64,000 nucleotides of DNA from Dicyema japonicum (taxonomy: Eukaryota; Dicyemida; Rhombozoa; Dicyemidae): the NCBI GenBank assembly GCA_011109175.1, contig RDEW01000006.1, positions 1,324,133-1,388,132 on the forward strand. Reading direction: 5' to 3'. Below the pieces are notes generated by a model. That model saw only the letters and a list, made by a program, of their open reading frames with translations, had not been told where the DNA came from and searched no databases. This document shows, one piece after another, positions 1 through 10,412 of the stretch. The position numbers and the translations under genes were made by a program. Position 1 is the stretch's first letter. Each line of letters starts with the position of its first letter.

Positions 1-3000
1 CTATACAATTATATTATGAATTTTATCTTAGACATGAACGTTAGACCTAGCACATTATTATTGTAATAAGTGTCGATTAGTATAACGATTTGAATTCAAA
101 TCTTTAATAAAAATTAAGCTTACTATTTAGCTATAAATAATAACCACCTGGAATAAATCTAAGACGCCTATACAAATATATTATGAATTTTGTGTACGAG
201 ATAAAAGTTAGACCTATAGTTTTATTATTACCATAACTGTCTACCTGTATAACAATTTGAATTCAAATCTTTATTAAAAATTAAAGCTTACTATTTAGCT
301 ATAATTACTCACCACCTGGAATAAATCTAAGACGCCTATACAAATATATTATGAATTTTGTGTACGAGATGAAAGTTAGACCTATAGTATTATTATTGCA
401 ATAAGTGTCGATTAGTATAACGATTTGAATTCAAATCTTTAATATATATTAAGGGTTACTATTTAACAATATATAATAACTACCTGGAATCAAACTATTA
501 CGCCTATACATTTATATTTTGAATTTTATCTACGAGATGAAGGTTAGACCTATTATATTATTATTGTAATAAGTGTCGATTAGTATAACGGTTTGAATTC
601 AAATCTTTAATATATATTAAGGGTTACTATTTAACAATATATAATAACTACCTGGAATCAAACTATTACGCCTATACATTTATATTTTGAATTTTATCTA
701 CGAGATGAAGGTTAGACCTATTATATTATTATTGTAATAAGTGTCGATTAGTATAACGGTTTGAATTCAAATCTTTAATATATATAAAGGTTACTATTTA
801 ACAATATATAATAACTACCTGGAATAAAACTATTACGTCTATACATTTATAATTTGAATTTTATCTACGAGATGAAGGTTAGACCTATTATATTATTATT
901 GTAATAAGTGTCGATTAGTATAACGGTTTGAATTCAAATCTTTAATATATATTAAGGTTACTATTTAACAATATATAATAACGACCTGGAATCAAACTAT
1001 TACGCCTATACATTTATATTTTGAATTTTATCTTGGAGATGAAGGTTAGACCTATTATATTATTATTGTAATAAGTGTCGATTAGTATAACGGTTTGAAT
1101 TCAAATCTTTAATATATATTAAAGGTTACTATTTAACAATATATAATAACTACCTGGAATCAAACTATTACGCCTATACATTTATATTTTGAATTTTATC
1201 TTCGATATGAAGGTTAGACCTATTATATTATTATTGTAATAAGTGTCGATTAGTATAACGGTTTGAATTCAAATCTTTAATATATATTAAGGTTACTATT
1301 TAACAATATATAATAACTACCTGGAATCAAACTATTACGCCTATAGATTTATATTTTGAATTTTATCTACGATATGAAGGTTAGACCTATTATATTATTA
1401 TTGCAATAAGTGTCTAGTAGTATAACAGTTTGAATTCAAATCTTTAATAAATATTAAGCTTACTATTTAGCTATATATAATGACTACCAATAATCAATCT
1501 ACGACGCCTATACAAATATATAATGAATTTTGTTAGGAGATGAAGGTTCGACCTATAATTTTATTATTGCAATAAGTGTCGATTAGTGTAATGATTTGAA
1601 TTCAAACCTTTTATATCTTTTAAAGCTTACTATTTAGCTATATATAATGACCACCTGGAATTAACAATTACGCCTATACAAATATATAATGAATTTTGTC
1701 TAGGAGATGAAGGTTCGACCTATAATTTTATTATTGCAATAAGTGTCTAGTAGTATAACAGTTTGAATTCAAATCTTTAATAAATATTAAGCTTACTATT
1801 TAGCTATATATAATAACCACCTGGATTAAATCTAATACGCCTATACAAATATATTATGAATTTTATACGAGATAAAAGTTAGACCTATAGTTTTATTATT
1901 GCAATAAGTGTCGATTAGTATAACGATTTGAATTCAAATCAATATTATAATTTAAGGTTACTATTTAACAATATATAATAACTACCTGGAATCAAACTAT
2001 TACGCCTATACATTTATATTTTGAATTTTATCTACGAGATGAAGGTTAGACCTATTATATTATTATTGTAATAAGTGTCGATTAGTATAACGGTTTGAAT
2101 TCAAATCTTTAATATATATTAAGGGTTACTATTTAACAATATATAATAACTACCTGGAATCAAACTATTACGCCTATACATTTATATTTTGAATTTTATC
2201 TACGAGATGAAGGTTAGACCTATTATATTATTATTGTAATAAGTGTCGATTAGTATAACGGTTTGAATTCAAATCTTTAATATATATTAAGGTTACTATT
2301 TAACAATATATAATAACGACCTGGAATCAAACTATTACGCCTATACATTTATATTTTGAATTTTATCTACGAGATGAAGGTTAGACCTATTATATTATTA
2401 TTGTAATAAGTGTCGATTAGTATAACGGTTTGAATTCAAATCTTTAATATATATTAAGGTTACTATTTAACAATATATAATAACTACCTGGAATCAAACT
2501 ATTACGCCTATAGATTTATATTTTGAATTTTATCTACGAGATGAAGGTTAGACCTATTATATTATTATTGTAATAAGTGTCGATTAGTATAACGGTTTGA
2601 ATTCAAATCTTTAATATATATTAAGGTTACTATTTAACAATATATAATAACGACATGGAATCAAACTATTACGCCTATAGATTTATATTTTGAATTTTAT
2701 TTACGATATGAACGTTAGACCTATTATATTATTATTGTAATAAGTGTCGATTAGTATAACGGTTTGAATTCAAATCTTTAATATATATTAAGGTTACTAT
2801 TTAACAATATATAATAACGACATGGAATCAAACTATTACGCCTATACATTTATATTTTGAATTTTATCTTGGAGATGAAGGTTAGACCTATTATATTATT
2901 ATTGTAATAAGTGTCGATTAGTATAACGGTTTGAATTCAAATCTTTAATATATATTAAAGGTTACTATTTAACAATATATAATAACGACCTGGAATCAAA

Positions 3001-3860
3001 CTATTACGCCTATACATTTATATTTTGAATTTTGTCTAGGAGATGAAGGTTAGACCTATAATTTTATTATTGCAATAAGTGTCGATGAGTGTAATAATTT
3101 GAATTCAAACCTTTTATATATATTAAAGCTTACTATTTAGCTATATATAATAACCACCAATTAACAATCTACGACGCCTATACAAATATATAATGAATTT
3201 TGTGTACAAGATGAAAGTTCGACCTATAGTTTTATTATTGCAATAACTGTCTACGTGTGTAATGATTTGAATTCAAACCTTTTATATGTATTAAAGGTTA
3301 CTATTTAGCTATATATAATAACGACCTGGAATCAAACTATTACGCCTATACATTTATATTTTGAATTTTACGAGATGAAGGTTAGACCTATTATATTATT
3401 ATTGTAATAAGTGTCGATTAGTATAACGGTTTGAATTCAAATCTTTAATATATATAAAGGTTACTATTTAACAATATATAATAACTACCTGGAATCAAAC
3501 TATTACGCCTATACATTTATATTTTGAATTTTATCTTGGAGATGAAGGTTAGACCTATTATATTATTATTGTAATAAGTATCGATTAGTATAACGGTTTG
3601 AATTCAAATCTTTAATATATATTAAGGGTTACTATTTAACAATATATAATAACGACATGGAATCAAACTATTACGCCTATAGATTTATATTTTGAATTTT
3701 ATCTTACGAGATGAACGTTAGACCTATTATATTATTATTGTAATAAGTGTCGATTAGTATAACGGTTTGAATTCAAATCTTTAATATATATTAAGGTTAC
3801 TATTTAGCAATATATAATAACACTGGAATCAAACTATCGCCTATACATTTATATTTTAAT
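1..3860. repeat. Tandem satellite array, ~167-bp monomer, about 23 copies
   Basis: A 12-bp palindrome TTTGAATTCAAA (or a close variant) recurs once per monomer. GAATTC starts at 92, 259, 427, 595, 763, 930, 1097, 1265, 1432, 1598, 1765 and so on to 3769, with spacing of 164-169 bp and a mean of 167. Two monomer flavours are visible. One has a HindIII-like AAGCTT followed by TACTATTTAGC; the other has GGTTACTATTTAACAATA. The first occupies the left edge, about 1450-1930 and about 3100-3300; the second fills the rest. The array has no coding content. A 167-bp period is close to one nucleosome plus linker, as in many centromeric satellites; a centromeric role is inference only. The array is cut by the left window edge. 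Confidence 0.97.
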
Positions 3861-4084
3861 TAATTTTTTTTAGAATTAATAGTGAATATATTCTAATATA
3901 TTATTATTTGGAATCCAAACTACGACGCCTATACCAAGATATTGAAGATTGTATTTTAGCTATTCACCATAGACCTATAATAGTTTTATTTATATGAGTG
4001 CAAATGATTTAGAAGTTTATCTGTTATACAGTCTGTCTTATATGAATCACGGTTCCTATCGATTTTCTCCAACAATTAACAATA
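3861..4084. other. Degenerate satellite edge and Tigger insertion flank
   Basis: About 3890-3990 still resembles a diverged satellite monomer (GGAATCCAAACTACGACGCC and a 'gacctata' block), then similarity fades. The final TA at 4083-4084 is the left copy of the Tigger target duplication. On the minus strand this flank continues a short reading frame that is present on the far side of the transposon at 5871-6003. Otherwise nothing is recognisable. Confidence 0.6.
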
Positions 4085-5868
4085 CAGTAGGACCCCGCCC
4101 CAATCAAACCCCGGCCCTGGAGCACCCTCTGTATTTGGGGTGATTTTTTAAATAAATATAATTATAAGTGATCTTTTACATTTTTTCACATTTTTCGTTC
4201 AATAAATTCAAAATAAAAACCCCGCTTTTTGGGGCACTTTATAGAAAATTTAAAAATCTATTATTTAATTTTTATCTTTAATTTATTAATTTTCAAATAA
4301 TTGTCAGCATGCCTGCGAAGCTTAGTCGTCATTTGAAACAACATATTTTTGATTCTTTAATAAATCAAAATATGTCAGAAAGAAAAATATGTCGATTATA
4401 CAAGATTGGAAAAGGAACTGTTTCTCGAATTAAAAAAGAAATTGGAAAGGACAATATTTCGTTAAACAAAGAAGTATTTTTCGAGGAAGTTTCATGCAAG
4501 AAGTTTGAATCCGACCTTTCTATTCAAATTGATCGATAGTATTCGAAGTCTTCAACAATTTGAGAAAAAAATGGGATTTCAGTATCTGGATGTCTCCTCA
4601 AAAATATTGCAAAAAAGATTGCTGCCAAATTTGAGTTTAATGATTTCAAGGCATCAAATGGATGGCTTGATCGATTTAAAAAGCGACATGAATTACTATT
4701 CAAAGTAATTTCGGGTGAAAAAAACTCATCCGACAAAAAAAACTTAAAGAGTTTTTTAACAATTACGACAGTTTATTTGAGGAATACGATAAAAAAGATA
4801 TTTTTAACTGCGACGAAACTTCTCTTTTTATTAAAAAAAATTCATGTAGATCATTTGTCTCTTCAAATGATGATTGTTTTGGTAAAACGAAAAGTAAAGA
4901 ACGAGTTTCAGTTCTTTTATGCTGCAGCCGTGAAGGCGAGAAATTAAAACCCTTGTTATCGGGAAATTCAAATCCCCAAGATGCTTAAAAAACATAAATA
5001 CAGAAGATTATGGGGTATATTTTGTTGGGTTAATTTTAGGTTCTATATACAGCTTCAAAAAATGCATGGATGACGATGGATATTTTTGATACATGGCTAC
5101 AAAAAATAAACTTCGAAATGGTTCAAAAAAACAGGAAAATTTTGATTGTTATGGATAATGCACGTTGTCACAAATGTCAGGAATATTCAAACTTATCATT
5201 TCTTAAACTTCCTAAAAACACAACAACACTTCTTCAACCTTTAGATATGGGGATCATAAACTCATTCAAATCATGTTATAAGAATGTTCTTTATGAAATG
5301 ATATGTGATGCCCTGTTGAAGATCAATATGAGACAAGTAGTCTCATTTGTGGGAGAAGCATGGACTCGTGTAACAAAAACTACAATATTGAATTGTTGGA
5401 AAAAGATAAATGAGCAAAGAACATTTGTCCATGAAACAAATTCAAAAAAAAGAATCCGAATTAATTGATGAACATATTTCAGATTTAACAGAACTTGAAA
5501 TAAATGGAATAGAAGACAATGAGGCTTTGTATAATGGAAATAATGTGATGGATGGGCTATATTTAAAAGATACAATAAAAATTATGAATAATCTTGAATC
5601 TTCATTATTTAACATTTGTCCTGAAGGCCTTAAAGAATACTATGAATTTAGGATTAAAATTTCAAAAATGCTAAGAAACAAATATTCCATTGGGAACAAA
5701 ATAACTGATTATTTTTCATAAATAAATTGATTCCTTTTTGCAATATGAAGCAAAACATTGTATTGTAAAAATAATTATTTAAAAATACGAATAGAGAGGT
5801 TAAAAATGTAACAATTTAGTATACTCTCTATATTTGGGGCACTTTTCTATTGGGGCGGGGTCCTACTG
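4085..5868 (+). mobile_element. pogo/Tigger-type DNA transposon, copy 1, both ends present
   Basis: The element is 1784 bp with perfect 20-bp terminal inverted repeats (CAGTAGGACCCC... at 4085-4104 and its complement at 5849-5868). It is flanked by TA at 4083-4084 and 5869-5870, the target duplication of the Tc1/mariner/pogo superfamily. It encodes one transposase on the plus strand. It is the only copy here with a left end, because the duplicated unit starts inside it. Confidence 0.93.
4309..5721 (+). pseudogene. Tigger/pogo transposase, copy 1 (frame breaks)
   Basis: DNA-binding and DDE transposase of a pogo/Tigger element. The N-terminus (MPAKLSRHLKQHIFDSL) is a CENP-B/pogo helix-turn-helix. 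A second HTH block (WLDRFKKRHELLFKV) follows, then a DDE domain with FNCDETSLF, MDNARCH and QPLDMGIINSFK. The last two acidic residues are 29 residues apart (DD29D). An intron of 25 nt (5015-5039) splits NTEDYG from VLYTASKNAWMT. Copy 1 has breaks at about 4538 (a one-base loss creates a stop), at the T6 run 4752-4757 shared by all copies, at about 4950, and in the A run at about 5448. It is probably inactive as assembled, although several breaks lie in homopolymers. Confidence 0.9.
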
Positions 5869-6976
5869 TACATTTATTTTCTCACAACTTTTCGAAATTA
5901 GCATCATGACATTTAATTTTGCAATAGAATCTGCAAAATCATTTTTCAACATCGTTTTCGACATTTCTTTAGCAATTTTCAATTTAGTTTTGTAATCCAT
6001 TACCACAACAAAAATGAAAATTGAAAATAAAACAAAAATCACAATTTTTTAAGATTAATATTAATTCAAAAAACACAATTTATTCTTTATTTTAAACTGC
6101 CATCCATCCAAAGTGGACTCCGCCGACATTATCGACGTTGCGTTGTCTCTCTCTATTTCAACAGATATCAACTGGAGTAGCCACCCGTCTCACGTCGTCG
6201 TGGCTTTTTAGTGTAGCTAAGCTTCCAAGTTTCTTTTGGCTGTTGACTTCACAATCATTGGACTATGACAGATCGCTCACCATCATGAAATAATGTACTC
6301 ATGGTTTAATCGACCTTTCCGAACCTCATTGTTCCCTTTAGAAGCGAATTTGAAACTTGAATTATTAAGATTAATGAGATGGTAAAAATGTTTACTTTTA
6401 ACCAGGATAAGTGTATGAGTGTTTTACATAGAGTTTGTTGTATTGATCAAATTACCTTGTCTTGTCTCTATTGGAAAGTGACTCCATTAACAAATGAATA
6501 TTTTTGTGCCTATTTCTCATTCGTGAGGATAATGAAATCTATGGTTTAGACATTAAGGAAATAATCAATTAATATAATCTGACCACTAATTGGCGATATG
6601 AGTTTTTGTTTATTTCACTAATGCAAAGATATAAATGTTAGAACTATTTAAATACATTGTATGTTCTAATAAAGCCGGTTTCAATTTCAAATACATAATA
6701 GAGCCAGGCAACAGTCAACTTATCCTCATCCCCCTTCTCCGCCTCTCAATTAGTTTTTTCTCACTTTTCTCCACATTCTTATGGGTTTTAATCTGTAAAT
6801 AACTGCAAAATTTTACAAAAAAATAAGTTTAAACATGTTTTTATAGTGGGATCTTAATGTTATTCGTAAGATGTTGCTGATCTCAGTTGTGGAGTGAATG
6901 ATAATAGTAAAAATAGACTTTTGATTCGAACGTAATTGTTATATATTCCGAGTTAATTCGCAAAATACATTAAACT
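5869..6976. other. Upstream region of the cyclic-nucleotide-binding gene
   Basis: AT-rich, no gene recognised; the same in units 2 (15741-16849) and 3 (25584-26692). About 6075-6130 matches 49400-49455 (TTTAAACTG then CATCCATCCAAAGTGGAC), the tail side of an RLE-element fragment, so a scrap of that retroelement sits here. A short minus-strand frame from 6003 down to the Tigger border encodes a lysine-rich peptide starting MDYKTKLKIAKEMS; it is cut by the transposon. Around 6120-6210 is a less AT-rich patch with no recognised function. Confidence 0.5.
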
Positions 6977-8678
6977 ATGGAAACTTGTATTGTTTGATTT
7001 GTTTTGAGATTTGCTTTAATAGTCGAAGGATCAAATCACGGAAGCTTTGAAACCACTTCTCAGAGTAATAAAAGCCAAAATATCGACTAAACATGATATG
7101 ACTAACAAATCCCCTGGAATATGTCAAACTGTAAGTTTATTAGTGATTTAGTCTCAAACAAAATCGATTTTGAATAAATATTGTACTTTATCCAAAATAA
7201 TAGTCAAATGGAAAAGAATGTGTTAATTGATTTAATTTACAGTGCAAATGGTTCGTATAGTGGAAGTCCGAGCAAGGATGTTGATGAGGATTACTCCACT
7301 TGCTTCCTGTTTAGGTCCGAGAATAAGCACGTAAAGTTGAAAATACTAAAGTTTAATTCTCTTGACTACAATCGGAGTACGTACTCTTCTGTAAAACTAT
7401 TAATAATCCAGACATTCATGGACAGAGTCAGAGAAGCAATCAGATACATTCCTTCAGTCAGAAGTCGACAAAAAAACGAACTTGTATAATATTCACTCAT
7501 TTCAGTTATTTAGTATCGTTAGAGATAACAGTAGGGAATTTAAAAACTTTTCTTTTGAAATCCAACGAAATATCATCGACAAAAGTACTTTCATGGAGTA
7601 ACCACATTTGTTTACTTGAAGGTACAAGAAAAATACAAAATTATTCGCAAATAAGGGGGATGTTTACTATCTCTCATTTTTTGTAATGGGAAGAGGTTTT
7701 ACTTTTAAATATTGCAAGTCAAGAAAGTCTACAAAGAGAATAATGAGTTATTGGAGACAGGGTCAATGCTCGGAGTATTATTCTTAATTAGTGAGTAGTT
7801 TGAAGAGATTATGTGCAACAAACAGAGGGAGTATACTGTGGTTACAAAGTCTGATTGCATAGTTCTTCTACTCTACATTAATGTTAGATTATTAATCATT
7901 TTAGGATTTCAAAAATATTTTTAAGACTAACAGCTTATCAGAGATCACATACTCGTATTGGTCTTTATGTAGTCTAGCGAGGAAGTATATGATTCTGTGA
8001 TCAGAAAATTACATCAAAAATATTCCCAAAAGTGGTATTTATTAGATTATCGGTAATATTCTTGTTTATTTTAAAGAAAAAACGAAATTATCTCAGAAAA
8101 CATTAAACATTCGAAATGGATTTACGTCATTCTATATGTGACTGTAGATGTAATTTTAGGGCAATGCTAATCTTGTCTTTAAAGTAAGTGAATCCACTGA
8201 GTTTAAGCAAACAGATATGAAGGACTTTAACAAATGTCGACATAACAATTGCTTTGACTTTCTGATTGATTCTACATTCTGTACTTTCGTGTTAAATAAA
8301 GACAGATCGCCCCGAGAGATTATATAAAAGATCGAGAACTGCATATGGTGGTAGTAAACGTCCGGTTACTGCATTTTCGTATAATAGAGAGAGGAGTGTA
8401 GTTAATAATAATTTATATTTTACTCTAAGAAGACTGAAACCATATAATGTATTTGTAATTCTCTTTGTGTCATAATAGGGAATTTGTGATAAAGAATCTA
8501 ATATAAATATATTAATGATAAGTGACCAGTGTAAAGTACTCCATATCAGAAAGGAGGTATTGGAGTCTGAAACTGATGTTTTATTTACGAACTTTTTAAA
8601 ATCTAATGTATTTTTCTTTTGATATTTTAGTGGGTTCCGTTACCGTGGTTTAATGCAATATTATTTTCTTCCCTTTAA
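6977..8678 (+). CDS. Cyclic-nucleotide-binding-domain protein, unit 1 copy, ~442 aa in 17 exons
   Basis: No long open frame exists. Removing 16 GT-AG introns of mostly 21-25 nt (7131-7151, 7220-7242, 7331-7351, 7391-7411, 7598-7621, 7696-7718, 7775-7798, 7883-7904, 7955-7977, 8053-8076, 8138-8159, 8281-8305, 8455-8478, 8608-8630 and less certain 6992-7022 and 7183-7203) gives one frame. That frame needs a single base removed in the A7 run near 7471; unit 3 has A6 there. The first domain reads KGDVYYLSFFVMGRVKKVY, then LLETGSMLGFEEIM, then REYTVVTKSDCIVLLLYI: the beta-roll and phosphate-cassette pattern of a cNMP-binding domain with Glu and Arg kept. A second, weaker domain follows (KWIYVILYGNANLVFKV; later NILMISDQCKVLHIRKEVL). 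The family resembles CNBD2-type proteins; ligand binding is unproven. The start ATG is tentative. Confidence 0.75.
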
Positions 8679-8929
8679 TAAACATTTTTGATTAATTAAT
8701 TATAAATTTAATTTATCATAAAATTTAAATTTAGTCCACAACTCTTTATAGATTATTAGGACTGGAAGGTTTTCCAGAATGCCCGATATAAATGAATGTG
8801 ATGTTTGGAATAGACTCACTTTGACCTTGTAAGCTGAATATTCCTTAATTATACTTTAACTCTTAACCTTTCTCAGTTATGTTTGGAAATATTAATGAAC
8901 AAATACTTTTCAAGACCTATTGAGGACAA

Positions 8930-9590
8930 CCGGCTATTCAAGTACATTTTACAATGAGGGGGCTGCCAGAGAAATAGCTTCGGGTTGGGTGATAAAATAC
9001 TCGATTCTTCTTAATTATTTGGGATGTCGAGAGGCTGGTTTTTTTTGCCGACACATAATACTTTCCGAACCAAAAAGCTCCTGTAGCGCGCTTTTTTCTC
9101 CTAGTTTAACGTCTTTAAGAACTGTGCCTTCATGATCAATCGTAAGTACCAGGTAGCGTAGTGAGCGCACTCTCAGCACTCTAAGCGAGTGTAACTTATT
9201 ATGGTGCTGTTTATTCGACTAATTTTAGGAGTTCGACTTTTCTGCGGAGTGCTGATTCCCCACCGGTTACACCAGTCTTGGGCATACGTAATGTATTCTC
9301 TGAGTCTCCTTAGGTTAGGTTTGAGTTGCCAGACATGTCTATTAATAGAATATCATTCACGTAGATAAATAGTTTTGAGTTCTGGTCCTGTGGGATTGGA
9401 AAATCTGACATAAGTATATTACAAAAGAAAGGACTCAAGACAGAGCCCTGTTGTATGTATCTTGCAAATGATATCTTTTCAGATATAAATCCTTCAACTC
9501 TCCCTTTGACTTTTTTCCCATCAGGAAATCCTTCAACGTAAAAATATATATTATTGAATAATCGCTGAGACCAGTTTTGATAGGAGGGCT
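8930..9590 (-). pseudogene. LINE reverse transcriptase fragment (YVND variant), unit 1
   Basis: Reverse transcriptase of a non-LTR retrotransposon, broken. On the minus strand, frames with shifts give IQQGSVLSPFF, NILMSDFPIPQDQN and LFIYVNDILLIDMSG. These align with the better copy at 10689-11237 (VLSSLLFNIL, IYADDILIMDMSG). The catalytic box is YVND in place of YADD, so the first catalytic aspartate of that box is lost. The equivalents in units 2 and 3 are at about 18805-19465 and 28645-29306. Confidence 0.75.
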
Positions 9591-9739
9591 ACATACCATA
9601 CACCTGGGGTCGACTGGCTTTTTGTCTTCGCGGGCCAAAATTTTATTTTTATGAGATGCGGCCAAAGGAGAAAAATTTTTAAATTTTCAAAGAAATGAAT
9701 TTATTTTTTAATAAAATATTAACGTCTACGTTAATCTCA

Positions 9740-9952
9740 CTAATATATCGTTAATATGTTAATCAGTCATTCTCGTTCTTAGACAATTTTCACATTTTCA
9801 ATTTTAAGAATAACTGATTTCGCAAATATGAAACATCATAATTCTTTTCCTCAAGAAAAATTATGACATCATCCCGATATAAAATAGTCTCTTGAAAACC
9901 CTCTGTTAAGCCATCTGACATTACAAAATATAAGAGATCTCCATATTCTGCT
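9740..9952 (-). other. Unidentified minus-strand reading frame of about 60 codons
   Basis: From about 9952 down to a stop near 9795 the minus strand stays open: it starts with NTKAEYGDLLYFVMSDG and ends LRNQLFLKLKM. It has charged and hydrophobic alternation like a real protein and the string LYRDDVIIF, which could be a relic of a reverse-transcriptase box. It is present in all three units. The frame could be a retroelement scrap or a terminal exon of a host gene; I do not recognise it. Confidence 0.35.
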
Positions 9953-9959
9953 TTAGTAT

Positions 9960-10390
9960 TACAATTTGTCTATCTGCCGATGATTTAAGCCGTGGGATCA
10001 AATACAATTAGCTCTCTTGGTCTACTCTAGGAGGGATAAGATCTTCACCCTCTTCGGAAAAGAAGAACCACCCCTTGCATGGCTAACGTGTAACTTTTAT
10101 GTACATAGAACTGAGTGCAAAGCTCTGTTTCTCTTCTCCTTATGTCGTCCATGTAATCTCCTGCATGTCCATAGTCAACCCCCATTGTTTATTCCCAGTG
10201 TGTATTCTTGTTTAAGGTGCTTTTCACATTATTTATTCGGAGTCCGCATGATTTTTCAACATAGAATTTTAACCCTCTCATGATGCACCATTGCTTAATC
10301 TAGTCCACATACTCCCGGATTCTTCCTTCAGATATAGAAGATTTTAGAGATGTGTCCATCACAAACGTTTTTTCAATGTTTGGTCTTGTG
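9960..10390 (-). pseudogene. LINE reverse transcriptase C-terminal fragment, unit 1
   Basis: Minus-strand frames with two stops read SISEGRIREYVD, IKQWCIMRGLKFYVEKSCG, then DYMDDIRRRETELC. This is the 'thumb' region that follows the YADD box in non-LTR reverse transcriptases (compare IDQVQGCCVRRRMKLSTEKSN in the neighbouring copy). The same fragment is at about 19835-20265 and 29676-30106. Confidence 0.6.
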
Positions 10391-10412
10391 AAAAAACTTG
10401 AAAAACTTTATT

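Noticed and set aside
1-3860. CRISPR-like direct repeats
   Set aside because: Monomers are contiguous 167-bp tandem units without spacers, in a eukaryotic context.
7183-7203. Certain intron in the cyclic-nucleotide-binding gene
   Set aside because: The 21-nt segment has no stop and keeps frame either way, so it is listed only as uncertain.
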